Shown here piece after piece: positions 8,089 to 16,990 of a stretch of DNA of 64,000 nucleotides. The stretch lies in assembly GCF_000427625.1 (NCBI RefSeq), contig NZ_KE386569.1, positions 1,388,216 to 1,452,215 of the forward strand, written 5' to 3'. Numbering within the stretch: the first letter of the stretch is position 1; each line of letters begins with the position of its first letter. The translations under genes and the position numbers were made by a program. Source of the stretch: Methylobacter luteus IMV-B-3098. Its GTDB lineage: Bacteria > Pseudomonadota > Gammaproteobacteria > Methylococcales > Methylomonadaceae. The notes beneath the pieces are model-generated. The model was given only the letters and a program-made list of their open reading frames with translations, was not told the origin of the DNA and ran no database searches.

Positions 8089-9881
8089 CAGTCAGAAACA
8101 CCCCCAACGGCTTCCATCTGAACGACGCCGGCCGCCGCGTCGTGGTCGATCCGGTTACGCGCATCGAAGGCCACATGCGCTGCGAAGTCAATATCGACGA
8201 CGACAACATCATCCGCAATGCCGTCTCCAGCGGCACCATGTGGCGTGGCCTGGAAGTGATACTGAAAGGCCGCGACCCGCGCGATGCCTGGGCTTTCGTG
8301 CAGCGCATCTGCGGTGTCTGCACCGGCACCCATGCCCTGACCTCGGTGCGCGCGGTGGAAGATGCCCTGAAGATCAAGATTCCTGAAAACGCCAATTCGA
8401 TCCGCAACCTGATGCAGCTCAGCCTGCAGGTGCAGGACCATCTGGTGCATTTTTATCATCTTCATGCCCTGGACTGGGTCAATCCGGTCAATGCTTTAAA
8501 AGCCGATCCCGCCGCCACTTCGGCGCTGCAACAATCGATTTCGCCGCACAACCCCAAGTCCTCGCCCGGCTATTTCCGCGACACGCAGAACCGCCTGCTG
8601 AAATTTGTCGAATCCGGCCAGCTGGGTCCGTTCAAAAACGGCTATTGGACCAACCCAGCCTATCTGTTGCCGCCGGAAGCCGATCTGATGGCGGTCACGC
8701 ATTACCTGGAAGCGCTGGATTTTCAAAAAGACATCATGAAAATCCGCACCATCTTCGGCGGCAAGGACCCGCATCCGAACTGGCTGGTCGGCGGCGTGCC
8801 GTGCGCGATCAACATCGACGGCATCGGCGCCAACGGCGCGATCAACATGGAGCGGCTGAATCTGGTCTCGTCGATTATCGACCGCACCATCGATTTTATC
8901 GATCAGGTCTACATCCCCGATTTACTGGCCATCGCCCAGTTCTACAAAGGCTGGCTATACGGCGGCGGCATTTCCGGGCAAAGCCTGCTGTCCTATGGCG
9001 ACATCCCCGATAACGCCAATGACTACTCGGCGGCCAACCTGCTGATGCCGCGCGGTGCGATCATCAATGGCGACTTGAGCAAAGTCCATGAAGTGGATCT
9101 GACCGATCCCGAGCAAATCAAGGAATTCGTGCCGCATTCCTGGTACAAATATCCGGACGAATCACTGGGCCTGCATCCCTGGGACGGCGTCACCGAGCCC
9201 AATTACCGCATAGGGCCGAAAACCAAGGGCAACCGCACCCACATCGAGGAACTGGACGAATCCGCCAAATACTCCTGGATCAAGGCCCCGCGCTGGCGCG
9301 GCCATGCGATGGAAGTCGGCCCCCTGGCGCGCTATGTGATCGGCTATGCGCAAGGCAACAAGGAAATCACCGAGCAGATCAATTTCGTCCTGAAAACACT
9401 GGACGTGCCGGCCACAGCCCTGTTCTCGACCCTGGGCAGAACCGCGGCCCGCGGCCTGGAGGCACAATGGGCGGCCGGCAAGATGCGCTATTTCATGGAC
9501 AAGATGATCGCCAACATCAAGGCCGGCGATCTGGCCACGGCCAATGTCGAGCGCTGGGACCCGGAAACCTGGCCAAGCAGCGTCAAAGGCGTCGGCTTTA
9601 CCGAAGCGCCGCGCGGCGCATTGGGCCATTGGCTGAAAATCGAGAACACCAAAATCGCCAATTATCAATGCGTGGTGCCGACCACCTGGAACGGTTCGCC
9701 GCGCGACGAGCAAGGCAATATCGGTGCTTTCGAGGCGGCTTTGATGAACACCAAGGTCGAGCGCCCCGAGGAACCGGTGGAAATCCTGCGCACCCTGCAC
9801 AGTTTCGATCCTTGCCTGGCTTGCTCCACGCATATCATCAGCCCGGAAGGCACCGAATTAACCCAAGTCAAAGTTCGCTGA
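8085..9881 (+). CDS. hupL: Uptake [NiFe] hydrogenase large subunit
   Basis: Catalytic subunit that splits H2 at a Ni-Fe(CN)2CO site. The L1 motif is [10 protein letters not shown] (Cys76, Cys79) and the L2 motif is DPCLACSTH (Cys577, Cys580, His583). Glu28 in the conserved TRIEGH is the usual proton-transfer residue. The 15 residues after His583 form the peptide removed by the HupD protease once nickel is in place. The length (598 residues) is typical. It has no signal of its own and should be carried out by the Tat signal of HupS. It is translationally coupled to hupS. Confidence 0.98.
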   Translation: MTVRNTPNGFHLNDAGRRVVVDPVTRIEGHMRCEVNIDDDNIIRNAVSSGTMWRGLEVILKGRDPRDAWAFVQRICGVCTGTHALTSVRAVEDALKIKIPENANSIRNLMQLSLQVQDHLVHFYHLHALDWVNPVNALKADPAATSALQQSISPHNPKSSPGYFRDTQNRLLKFVESGQLGPFKNGYWTNPAYLLPPEADLMAVTHYLEALDFQKDIMKIRTIFGGKDPHPNWLVGGVPCAINIDGIGANGAINMERLNLVSSIIDRTIDFIDQVYIPDLLAIAQFYKGWLYGGGISGQSLLSYGDIPDNANDYSAANLLMPRGAIINGDLSKVHEVDLTDPEQIKEFVPHSWYKYPDESLGLHPWDGVTEPNYRIGPKTKGNRTHIEELDESAKYSWIKAPRWRGHAMEVGPLARYVIGYAQGNKEITEQINFVLKTLDVPATALFSTLGRTAARGLEAQWAAGKMRYFMDKMIANIKAGDLATANVERWDPETWPSSVKGVGFTEAPRGALGHWLKIENTKIANYQCVVPTTWNGSPRDEQGNIGAFEAALMNTKVERPEEPVEILRTLHSFDPCLACSTHIISPEGTELTQVKVR

Positions 9882-9890
9882 GGAGAATGT

Positions 9891-10487
9891 ATGAACAGTT
9901 TGAACAAAATTAAATTGCAATGCTTATCGTTAGCCGGCTTAGTCGCGTTTTCGCATGCCGTATCGGCGCATACCGGCTTGTTGCCAACCGATGGTTTCAG
10001 CCATGGCTTCCAGCATCCGTTTTTGGGCCTTGACCATTTTCTGGTAATGCTGGGGCTGGGGTTATGGGCGAGCAGCCAAAGCCGCTTGCTCGCTCAACAG
10101 GCGATAGCACTGTTTTTGTTATTCATGCCGGCAGGCGCCCTGCTCGGCTTAGCCGGGCTTGATCTTGCCTATGTCGAAACCGCCATTCTGGTCTCACTGT
10201 TGTCGTTCGGCATCGCGCTCGGTTATGGCACGAATAAACTGCCCAAGGCGATTATCTTGCTGTCAATCGCCATCTTTGCCGCTATGCACGGGCTGGCGCA
10301 CGGCAGCGAAATGCCGGCTGCCGCATCGGGATATGCTTATGTTGCCGGAATCGTCTCAGGCACTGCGTTACTGCATTTTTCCGGCTTGATACTGGGCTTG
10401 CTCATCCGGCGCGCCAATGCGGCCGGCTTGATCCGCATCTATGGCACCCTGACCGGCCTGACCGGCGCCTGGCTGTTGTTCGCATAA
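9891..10487 (+). CDS. hupE: HupE/UreJ-family membrane protein, likely nickel permease or accessory
   Basis: A 198-residue membrane protein with a cleavable-looking signal ending in SHAVSA and about six hydrophobic segments. It has the family motif HPFLGLDHFLVMLGLGLWA near the N-terminus and AAMHGLAHGSE in the fifth segment, both histidine-rich as expected for metal handling. In Rhizobium, HupE is a nickel transporter for hydrogenase. A GAGGAGAAT ribosome binding site precedes the ATG, and it lies 9 bases after hupL. Its place between hupL and hupC differs from the rhizobial order (hupSLCDE). Confidence 0.88.
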   Translation: MNSLNKIKLQCLSLAGLVAFSHAVSAHTGLLPTDGFSHGFQHPFLGLDHFLVMLGLGLWASSQSRLLAQQAIALFLLFMPAGALLGLAGLDLAYVETAILVSLLSFGIALGYGTNKLPKAIILLSIAIFAAMHGLAHGSEMPAAASGYAYVAGIVSGTALLHFSGLILGLLIRRANAAGLIRIYGTLTGLTGAWLLFA

Positions 10488-10497
10488 GGAAGCCGCC

Positions 10498-11202
10498 ATG
10501 AATCAGCCTGCATCTTCCACTCAAGCCGTTTACGTCTATGAAAAACCGGTACGGCTATGGCACGGCCTGAACGCCTTAGGTATCGTCGCCTTGACCATCA
10601 CCGGCTATTTGATCGCCGATCCGCTCGCGTCGATGGGCGGTGAAGCGTCTGATCACTTCCTGATGGGCTATGTCAGGTTCGTGCATTTCGCCGCCGGCTA
10701 CCTGTTGGCGATAGGTCTGCTGTTTCGACTGTACTGGGCCTATGCTGGCAACGAGCATGCCCGGCAAATCTTCCTGCCGCCGTTGTTGAACCGGAATTTC
10801 TGGCAAGGCGTCGGCCATGAAATTCTGTGGTATGCCCTCCTCGTCAAGGAACCGCGCAAATACACCGGCCATAACCCATTGGCGTTGCTGGCCATGCATT
10901 TCGCCTTCGTTTGGGGCACGCTGTTCATGATAGTCACCGGCTTTGCGCTGTACGGCGAAGGCACGGGGCGAGGCAGCTGGCAATACGCGCTGTTCAGCAG
11001 TTGGGTGCTGCCGGTTTTCGGCGGTAGCCAGAGCCTGCACAGCTGGCATCATCTGGTCATGTGGCTGATCGTGTGCTTTGTGCTGATCCACGTTTATGTC
11101 GCCGTGCGCGAGGATAAACTCTCCCGCCAGAGCATTTTGTCGACGATAGCGACCGGCTGGCGCACCTTCAAGGACGACAAACCGCTGGACGACATCCATT
11201 GA
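10498..11202 (+). CDS. hupC: Ni/Fe-hydrogenase b-type cytochrome subunit
   Basis: A 234-residue four-helix membrane cytochrome b that anchors the hydrogenase and passes electrons to the quinone pool. It begins with the family motif VYVYEKPVRLWHGLNAL. Histidines that probably bind the two hemes lie in the first helix (RLWHGLN), second helix (VRFVHFAAGY) and fourth region (LHSWHHLVMW). It follows hupE by 10 bases and its stop is 2 bases before the hupD start codon. The product links periplasmic H2 oxidation to respiration. Confidence 0.93.
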   Translation: MNQPASSTQAVYVYEKPVRLWHGLNALGIVALTITGYLIADPLASMGGEASDHFLMGYVRFVHFAAGYLLAIGLLFRLYWAYAGNEHARQIFLPPLLNRNFWQGVGHEILWYALLVKEPRKYTGHNPLALLAMHFAFVWGTLFMIVTGFALYGEGTGRGSWQYALFSSWVLPVFGGSQSLHSWHHLVMWLIVCFVLIHVYVAVREDKLSRQSILSTIATGWRTFKDDKPLDDIH

Positions 11203-11204
11203 CC

Positions 11205-11876
11205 ATGAACATTTTACTGCTGGGCATAGGCAACGTGCTGTGGGCGGACGAAGGCTTCGGCGTTCGCGTGATCGAGCGCCTGCAAAAAAACTACCGTTTT
11301 CCCGATCGGGTCAAAGTCATGGACGGCGGCACCCAGGGCGTTTATCTGGTCGAACATGTGCAGGCCGCCGATGTATTGATCGTATTCGATGCAATCGATT
11401 ACGGTTTGAAGCCTGGCACTCTGAAACGGATCGAAAATGACGACGTGCCGCATTTTCTCGGCGCCAAAAAGATGAGCCTGCATCAAACCGGCTTCCAGGA
11501 AGTGCTGGCGATGGCGCAAATGCTGGGCAGTTATCCTCAACACTTGCTGCTGATCGGCGTGCAGCCGGAAGAGCTGGACGACTACGGCGGCAGCCTGCGG
11601 CCATCGGTCAAGGCGCAGATTCAACCGGCGATCGACATGGCGCTTGGTTTTCTGAAGGCTTTCGGCATTGCCGCCGAAACAACCGACACGGATGGCGATC
11701 TGGCCGACCCGGTGCTGAACATGCAACGCTACGAACAGGAACGGCCAAAGGCTGACCAGGCCTGCCGGATCGGCGATGAGCGCATCCTGCAATCCGACGC
11801 GTTTGAGGTGCGCTCGCCGCAACCTGCGGACGAAAACACATTGCAGGTCGATGTCGATTACCGGGGCAAATACTGA
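11205..11876 (+). CDS. hupD: Hydrogenase maturation endopeptidase
   Basis: Nickel-dependent protease (HyaD/HupD, M52 family) that removes the C-terminal peptide of HupL. It starts MNILLLGIGNVLWADEGFGVRV, with Glu and Asp positions for nickel binding (DEGFG; DAIDYG). The third ligand is the His in KMSLHQTGFQEVL. At about 223 residues it is slightly longer than most homologues because of a polar C-terminal extension. I chose the ATG just after the hupC stop; an in-frame TTG 6 bases earlier would overlap hupC. The stop overlaps hupF in TGATG fashion. Confidence 0.94.
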   Translation: MNILLLGIGNVLWADEGFGVRVIERLQKNYRFPDRVKVMDGGTQGVYLVEHVQAADVLIVFDAIDYGLKPGTLKRIENDDVPHFLGAKKMSLHQTGFQEVLAMAQMLGSYPQHLLLIGVQPEELDDYGGSLRPSVKAQIQPAIDMALGFLKAFGIAAETTDTDGDLADPVLNMQRYEQERPKADQACRIGDERILQSDAFEVRSPQPADENTLQVDVDYRGKY

Positions 11877-12172
11877 TGTGCATCGGCATCCCCATGCAGA
11901 TCATCGAGCAGCGCGGAGAATCGGCGCTCTGTGTCTACCGCGACCAGGAAGGCCTGATCGACATGATGTTGGTCGGCCCGCAGCCGGTCGGCACCTGGCT
12001 GCTGGTTTTTCTCGATACCGCCCGGGAAGTGCTCAGCGAACAAAGAGCCCGGCAAATCGCCGATGCGCTGGAAGCCCTGCATCTGGCGATGCAGGGCGAC
12101 AGCCAAATAGATCATTTATTTGCCGACCTGGTCGACAGGGAACCCCAATTACCGGAGTTTTTAAAACCATGA
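11876..12172 (+). CDS. hupF: HypC/HupF-family hydrogenase assembly chaperone
   Basis: A 98-residue HypC paralogue that starts MCIGIPMQI; Cys2 is the residue that binds the Fe(CN)2CO unit in this family. In Rhizobium, HupF acts on HupL together with HupK and protects it under oxygen. It is longer than HypC (76 residues, downstream) because of an extra C-terminal region (about 75-98). It is translationally coupled to hupD upstream and to hupG downstream (ATGA). Confidence 0.92.
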   Translation: MCIGIPMQIIEQRGESALCVYRDQEGLIDMMLVGPQPVGTWLLVFLDTAREVLSEQRARQIADALEALHLAMQGDSQIDHLFADLVDREPQLPEFLKP

Positions 12173-12585
12173 CATCGCCTCTGATTGAACAATTGCAGAC
12201 CCGGCACGGCTATCCCTTGCTGGATGCGGACAGTTACGATCATTTCGTTTACGGCGCCGAAAACGTCGTGCTGTTTTTCTGCAACGATCCCGTCCAGTTT
12301 CCGGAAAGCCTCGATGTCGCGGTGATCCTGCCGGAATTGGTCAAAGCGTTTAGCGGGCGGCTGCAAGCGGCGATTATCGCCCAACCTATCGAACGCGAAT
12401 TGCAGGCGCGCTTTCGCTTTACCGGATGGCCGTCGCTGGTGTTTTTGCGCAATGGCGAGTATTTAGGCGCCATCACCGGCATCAAGGATTGGCTGGAGTA
12501 CAGGCAGGAGACCTTGCGGATTCTGGCCGCCACACCCGGCGAACCGCCCGGCTTCGATTTGGACAAAGTCTGTGGGGCACGATGA
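12169..12585 (+). CDS. hupG: HupG/HyaE-family hydrogenase accessory protein
   Basis: A 138-residue protein with a thioredoxin-like fold (VVLFFCNDPVQFPESLDVAVILPEL; RFTGWPSLVFLRNGEYLGAITG) but without a CxxC active site. HyaE/HupG proteins bind the Tat signal or precursor of the small subunit and help its maturation. Its start overlaps the hupF stop by four bases. A palindromic repeat separates it from hupH. Confidence 0.88.
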   Translation: MTSPLIEQLQTRHGYPLLDADSYDHFVYGAENVVLFFCNDPVQFPESLDVAVILPELVKAFSGRLQAAIIAQPIERELQARFRFTGWPSLVFLRNGEYLGAITGIKDWLEYRQETLRILAATPGEPPGFDLDKVCGAR

Positions 12586-12600
12586 ATTTTGGAATCCGTA

Positions 12601-12679
12601 GTAGGGTACGCACCGCGTACCTTTCCCAAACGTTCCAGGCATTCAAAATCTAAACAAAGGTACACGGTGCGTACCCTAC
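12601..12679. repeat. Palindromic repeat, GTAGGGTACGC family (copy 1)
   Basis: Two 24-base arms (12601-12624 and 12656-12679) are inverted copies with one mismatch, separated by 31 bases. The left arm is almost identical to those at 16650 and 55860. It lies inside the hup operon between hupG and hupH and could form a strong mRNA hairpin. Confidence 0.85.
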
Positions 12680-12719
12680 ATTAATAACCAGCCAGCGAAA
12701 TTAATAACCCTGAAAAACT

Positions 12720-13568
12720 ATGACCTCAATCTCCCTCCCTATTTTCGGCCAAGGCAGTCAACCGCCTGAAGAAGACGGCGTCGAGCTGGACTACCTGCAA
12801 ATGCCGCAGGAAATGGCGACCTACAGCATGCCGCAGGTTTCTGCGGAGTTAAACGCGGCGGATTTGGCGCAGGCAAAAAATGTATTGCGGCAATTACAGC
12901 AGAATCTGGCTGCGTTTCCCTCCGCTTCCGGGCCCAACGACCTGACAGCGCTGGATCAACACAACCGGCAATTCATCAACGAGCTGCTCGGTGAAGGCGA
13001 AGTCAGCATGATTTGTTCCGGCGGGCAAGATAGCCGCATTCAGGAGTCGGTGCTGGCAGGCGTCTGGCGTTTGCAGCAACTCGATGCCCGGCAACAGGTC
13101 GTCGCCGATGTGCTGGAAGTCGGCATTATTCCGCGACTAATCGCGCAGTCGGCCTTTGCTGGCGCAGCCGGCCAAATCGACACGCATTGGACGGCTCTGC
13201 CGGAAGGCGTAATGAACGCGCCGCCGCTGCTGGCCGAGCTCAACGCGAAAATCGCCGGCTACCGGCCGGGCGGCGAAGCGCATGTCATCAACTTGAGCCT
13301 GTTGCCGCAAACCGAGCAGGATCTGGCGTTTCTGGAACAACGGCTGGGCAAGGGCTCGGTGACGATACTGTCACGAGGCTACGGCAACTGCCGAATCACT
13401 GCGACCGGCACCCGTTTCGTCTGGTGGGTGCAGTATTTCAATTCGCAGGACACCTTGATTCTCAACACCCTGGAAGTCAGCGACGTGCCCAGCGTGGCCT
13501 GCGCCTCGCCGGAAGACATAGAAGACAGCCGCGAGCGTTTGCAGGAAATACTGAAGGTTTATCTATGA
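12720..13568 (+). CDS. hupH: HupH/HyaF-family hydrogenase expression/maturation protein
   Basis: A 282-residue soluble protein. The N-terminal half is acidic (QPPEEDGVELDYLQMPQEM). The conserved HyaF/HupH C-terminal domain contains GKGSVTILSRGYGNCRITATG, WWVQYFNSQDTLILNTLEV and VPSVACASPEDIEDS. HupH is needed for small-subunit maturation, probably cluster assembly. It opens a new translational block after the palindromic repeat, and its end overlaps the hupI start (ATGA). Confidence 0.92.
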   Translation: MTSISLPIFGQGSQPPEEDGVELDYLQMPQEMATYSMPQVSAELNAADLAQAKNVLRQLQQNLAAFPSASGPNDLTALDQHNRQFINELLGEGEVSMICSGGQDSRIQESVLAGVWRLQQLDARQQVVADVLEVGIIPRLIAQSAFAGAAGQIDTHWTALPEGVMNAPPLLAELNAKIAGYRPGGEAHVINLSLLPQTEQDLAFLEQRLGKGSVTILSRGYGNCRITATGTRFVWWVQYFNSQDTLILNTLEVSDVPSVACASPEDIEDSRERLQEILKVYL

Positions 13569-13786
13569 ACGACGCCTTTTTCGCCGGCGCCTATGGTGGC
13601 GACGCCTCAAGATTGCCGCCGGAGACCCGGCTGGAGTGCAAAATCTGCTGGCATGTCTATGATCCGGCAGATGGCGACGAGGTCTGGCAAATACCGCCCG
13701 GCACGGCTTTTTCGCAGTTACCCGAGCACTGGAGCTGCCCGCAGTGCGGCGCCCCCAAACGGGATTTTCTGGTGCTGGACGATTGA
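13565..13786 (+). CDS. hupI: Hydrogenase-associated rubredoxin
   Basis: A 73-residue rubredoxin. The two iron-binding knuckles are ECKICWHVYDP and CPQCGAPKRDF (CxxC and CxxCG), with the typical acidic middle section. HupI-type rubredoxins support HupS iron-sulfur cluster assembly in the presence of oxygen. The ATG overlaps the hupH stop by four bases. Confidence 0.94.
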   Translation: MNDAFFAGAYGGDASRLPPETRLECKICWHVYDPADGDEVWQIPPGTAFSQLPEHWSCPQCGAPKRDFLVLDD

Positions 13787-13788
13787 GT

Positions 13789-14253
13789 ATGCAGTGGCAG
13801 AATGGCGAGCAGATCAGGCTCGCGCTGGAAACCGTATTTAACGACATTCTGGAAACACGCCTGCGCGGTGTGCCGGTGATTAACCCCGCGCTTTCAGTGC
13901 AGGCCGTCGGTTTCGATCCGTTTAACGAAGACTGGCTGGGCGTATTGATTACGCCCTGGTTCATGAACCTGCTGTTGCTTTCGGGACCGGATAGTCACTG
14001 GCGCGAACAGCCGCCCGGCAGCAAATTCGAGCAGCTTTTTCCGTACGGTATATTCGAATTTACGCTGGCCCACGAAGCGCAATTAGGGACTTATGCGCTG
14101 TGTTCGCTGTTCTCGCCTATGTTTCAGTTCGACAATCAGTCAGCCGCTCTGGGCGCGGCGCAATCCGCCTTGCAAGGTTTGCTAACCGCCCCGGCAGCGC
14201 GCGTTGTCAGCCGCCGGAATTTGCTGCGCGGCTCTTTCGGAAGCCGTGAATGA
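13789..14253 (+). CDS. hupJ: [NiFe]-hydrogenase assembly chaperone HupJ/HybE family
   Basis: A 154-residue protein of the HupJ/HybE family. Conserved stretches are FNEDWLGVLITPWFMNLLLL and KFEQLFPYGIFEFTLAHE, then YALCSLFSPMFQF. HybE-type proteins are chaperones that hold the immature hydrogenase back from the Tat system. It starts 3 bases after the hupI stop, and its last bases overlap the hupK start. The C-terminus is arginine-rich (RVVSRRNLLRGSFGSRE). Confidence 0.9.
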   Translation: MQWQNGEQIRLALETVFNDILETRLRGVPVINPALSVQAVGFDPFNEDWLGVLITPWFMNLLLLSGPDSHWREQPPGSKFEQLFPYGIFEFTLAHEAQLGTYALCSLFSPMFQFDNQSAALGAAQSALQGLLTAPAARVVSRRNLLRGSFGSRE

Positions 14254-15440
14254 CACCGGCCGGCACTATCCATATCGAGCTGCATCACCGTGCCGGCCAA
14301 GCCAGTGAGGTGCGCATCGTCTCCGCTCGCCCCGAAGCGACACGGGTATTGCTTGGCAAAACCCCGGAACAAGTCCTTGCCAGCGTACCGCTGCTGTTCA
14401 CATTGTGCGGCAATGCGCAATGCTACGCGGCGCTGCAGGCCTGCCGCGCCGCAGTGGGCATGGACGCCGAACCCGAACCGGATGCGGCTCGCGAGATGCT
14501 GGTGCAACTGGAAACCTTGCGCGAGCACGCCTGGCGGATTTTACTGGACTGGCCGGGACTGGTCGGCCTGGAACCGGATAAAAAAGCCGTAGCGTCGCTG
14601 TTGAAATTCGATGCGCAGTTCAAGCGGCATCTGTTTCGAGATGGCGAGGCATACAAGCTCGACAGCCGTCTCGACATCGATGCCATGCCGCTAATGCGAT
14701 TGGCAGCCGAATTGGAAGCACTGATCGACACCTCTATTTTCAACGGTCGGCTTGACGGTTTTCGGGCGATAACCGGCGAAGCGCAGTTGCGCGACTGGCT
14801 GTGGCAAAACGCTGCGTTACCGGCTCATTTGCTGAACGACTTGTATGTACAGGATTGGCCGGCGGTCGGCCGAAACGACATAGCTTGTCTGCCCGAACTG
14901 GATAACGAAACATTGAACCGGCAGATGCAACAGTACGATTTGACGGTGTTCTGCCGGGCGCCGCATTGGCAAGATCGCTGCGTTGAAACGACGCCGCTGA
15001 ACCGGCAATGGTCGCATCCCCTGATCGCCGAATTGCGAAGCCGTTACGGCAACGGCCTGATGGTGCGCTTCCTGGCCTGCTTGCTGGAAGTAGCCGCGAT
15101 ACCGCTGCGGTTAAGTCGATTGACCGGACGAAAAGCTAAGCCTGCGATCGCCCCGAATGCTGATGGCATCGGTTTGGCCCAGGTTCAGGCCGCGCGCGGC
15201 CTGTTGATTCATCGCCTGGAATTGCGACAAGGGCGAGTGTATGATTACCGGATCGTCGCGCCTACCGAATGGAATTTCCACTCCGAAGGCGTTATCGCCC
15301 AAGGCTTGAAACAATTAAAGACCGAAGATCCGAACGCGCTGCGGCGGCAGGCGGAACTATTAATCAACGCAGTGGACCCATGCGTACAATACAATTTAAA
15401 GCTGACGGACAGTGGTAGCGAGGCAGAAGCCCATGCATGA
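14250..15440 (+). CDS. hupK: HupK, degenerate large-subunit homologue used in hydrogenase maturation
   Basis: A 396-residue protein distantly related to hydrogenase large subunits. Near the C-terminus it has AVDPCVQYNLKL in place of the catalytic DPCxxC. One L2-type cysteine is kept and the second is lost, and it has no cleavable tail. HupK is thought to be a scaffold on which the Fe(CN)2CO moiety is built or passed on with HupF. An N-terminal CGNAQCYAALQAC motif could correspond to the L1 region. It is coupled to hupJ by overlap and runs to just before hypA. Confidence 0.85.
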   Translation: MTPAGTIHIELHHRAGQASEVRIVSARPEATRVLLGKTPEQVLASVPLLFTLCGNAQCYAALQACRAAVGMDAEPEPDAAREMLVQLETLREHAWRILLDWPGLVGLEPDKKAVASLLKFDAQFKRHLFRDGEAYKLDSRLDIDAMPLMRLAAELEALIDTSIFNGRLDGFRAITGEAQLRDWLWQNAALPAHLLNDLYVQDWPAVGRNDIACLPELDNETLNRQMQQYDLTVFCRAPHWQDRCVETTPLNRQWSHPLIAELRSRYGNGLMVRFLACLLEVAAIPLRLSRLTGRKAKPAIAPNADGIGLAQVQAARGLLIHRLELRQGRVYDYRIVAPTEWNFHSEGVIAQGLKQLKTEDPNALRRQAELLINAVDPCVQYNLKLTDSGSEAEAHA

Positions 15441-15496
15441 CAAATCTGTTTGGAACAAGTTTGCACTGGCCCGAAGGGTGCATGGCAGGGACAGCC

Positions 15497-15838
15497 ATGC
15501 ATGAGCTGTCGCTGTGCGAAAGCGTTTTACAAATACTGGAGCAACAGGCGGAAGCCCAGCAATACCGCAAAGTCAAAACGGTCTGGCTGGAAATCGGTGC
15601 GTTGTCCGGCGTCGAGATCGAGGCGTTGCGTTTCAGTTTCGATGTTGTCATACAAGGCTCGCTGGCCGATCATGCCCGCCTTGAAATCATCGAAGTGCCG
15701 GGCCAGGCCTGGTGCTTGCCGTGCGGGCGCAATGTGGCCGTGCAGCAGTTATACGATCAATGCCCGCGCTGCGGCAGCCATCAATTGCAGGTCAACGGCG
15801 GCGATCAAATGCGAATCAAAGAACTGGAGGTAGAATAA
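15497..15838 (+). CDS. hypA: Hydrogenase nickel incorporation protein HypA
   Basis: Nickel metallochaperone, 113 residues. I chose the start that gives the invariant N-terminus [10 protein letters not shown], in which His2 is a nickel ligand; an upstream in-frame start would bury that His. The zinc site is CLPCGR...CPRCGSH (two CxxC pairs). It delivers nickel to HupL with HypB. Its last bases overlap the hypB ATG (TAATG). Confidence 0.95.
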   Translation: MHELSLCESVLQILEQQAEAQQYRKVKTVWLEIGALSGVEIEALRFSFDVVIQGSLADHARLEIIEVPGQAWCLPCGRNVAVQQLYDQCPRCGSHQLQVNGGDQMRIKELEVE

Positions 15839-16638
15839 TGTGCGGCGTATGCGGCTGCGGCGAGGGCCATTCCCACTCGCACGATCATGACCATTCCCAT
15901 GATCACCATCATCACGACCATGACCACGAACACGACGCGGCGCATGCTCACGCACCGGGTCTAAGCCGGGTGCGCATGGTGCAGATCGAACAGGATATTC
16001 TGGCCAAGAATAATCGTTATGCCGCTAAAAATCGCAGCTATTTCGGCGAACGCGGCATGCTGGCCTTGAATCTGGTTTCCAGTCCCGGTTCCGGCAAGAC
16101 CACGCTGTTGACCGAAACCATCGCCCGGCTGAAAGACGGCATCGCCATCACAGTGATCGAAGGCGATCAGCAAACCGCCCGCGACGCCGAGCGTATCCGC
16201 GCCACCGGCGTGCAAGCTGTGCAAATCAATACCGGCAAAGGCTGCCATCTCGACGCGCACCGCATCGGGCATGCGCTGAAAAGCCTGGAGCCGGACAACC
16301 ATAGCCTGTTATTCATCGAGAACGTCGGCAATCTGGTCTGCCCTTCGTCATTCGATCTGGGCGAGGCGCACAAAGTGGTGATCCTGTCGGTCACCGAAGG
16401 CGAGGACAAGCCGATCAAATACCCCGACATGTTCCATGCCGCCGACCTGATGATTTTGAACAAGACCGACCTGCTGCCGTATCTGGATTTCGACAGCGAG
16501 CAATGCATCCGGTACGCGAAGCAGGTCAATCCGCGCATCAAGGTATTGCCGTTGTCGGCCAAAACCGGCGAAGGTATGAACAACTGGCTGCGCTGGCTCA
16601 AGGCCGAATTGGAATTGCAGCGTATTGGATATGCTTAA
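15838..16638 (+). CDS. hypB: Hydrogenase nickel incorporation GTPase HypB with histidine-rich nickel-storage tail
   Basis: A 266-residue GTPase that powers nickel delivery. The N-terminus carries the high-affinity motif MCGVCGCG. A histidine/aspartate-rich stretch follows (about 12-38, many HDH repeats), typical of HypB proteins that store nickel. The G domain has P-loop [11 protein letters not shown], switch region [12 protein letters not shown], the metal site in GKGCHLDAH, and NKTDLLPY for guanine. It is translationally coupled to hypA. A palindromic repeat separates it from hypC. Confidence 0.96.
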   Translation: MCGVCGCGEGHSHSHDHDHSHDHHHHDHDHEHDAAHAHAPGLSRVRMVQIEQDILAKNNRYAAKNRSYFGERGMLALNLVSSPGSGKTTLLTETIARLKDGIAITVIEGDQQTARDAERIRATGVQAVQINTGKGCHLDAHRIGHALKSLEPDNHSLLFIENVGNLVCPSSFDLGEAHKVVILSVTEGEDKPIKYPDMFHAADLMILNKTDLLPYLDFDSEQCIRYAKQVNPRIKVLPLSAKTGEGMNNWLRWLKAELELQRIGYA

Positions 16639-16649
16639 TGCTCGCTACC

Positions 16650-16739
16650 GTAGGGTACGCACCGCGTACCTTCTGGATTTTGATCGAGCGATTTGAAAAT
16701 GGTACGCAATACCCTATAGGGCATAAATGCGTACCCTAC
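16650..16739. repeat. Palindromic repeat, GTAGGGTACGC family (copy 2)
   Basis: The left arm GTAGGGTACGCACCGCGTACC is identical to that at 12601. The right side ends TGCGTACCCTAC, and a partial copy (GGTACGCAATACCCTATAGGGCA) lies between. It occupies nearly the whole hypB-hypC gap. Confidence 0.8.
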
Positions 16740-16759
16740 ATTTGAGGAAACCGAAATTC

Positions 16760-16990
16760 ATGTGCCTAGCCCTGCCTGCCCAAATCATCGCCATCGATCC
16801 CGATACGGGGATGGCGACCGCCTCGGTCGATAACATCAAGGTCGAAGTATCGCTGGCCCTCGTCGATGATGTCGCGGTCGGCGACTACGTGCTGGTGCAT
16901 GTCGGTTATGCGCTGAATAAAATCGACGAGGACGAAGCCCTGAAAACCTTGGCCTTGTTCGCCGAAGCCGGATTGACATCCAACCCATGA
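16760..16990 (+). CDS. hypC: Hydrogenase assembly chaperone HypC
   Basis: A 76-residue HypC, starting MCLALPAQIIAI with the essential Cys2 that holds iron during Fe(CN)2CO assembly with HypD. I chose the ATG giving MCLALP; an upstream in-frame ATG would add 11 residues from the repeat. It is a paralogue of HupF, and having both is normal for this operon type. The stop overlaps the hypD start (ATGA). Confidence 0.95.
   Translation: MCLALPAQIIAIDPDTGMATASVDNIKVEVSLALVDDVAVGDYVLVHVGYALNKIDEDEALKTLALFAEAGLTSNP

Noticed and set aside
9162..9833. 223-codon antisense frame within hupL
   Set aside because: It arises from high-GC codon bias opposite a conserved gene, with low-complexity His/Arg-rich sequence.
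15437..15496. Upstream start for hypA
   Set aside because: It would place 20 extra residues before the invariant MHELSL, in which His2 must be near the N-terminus to bind nickel.
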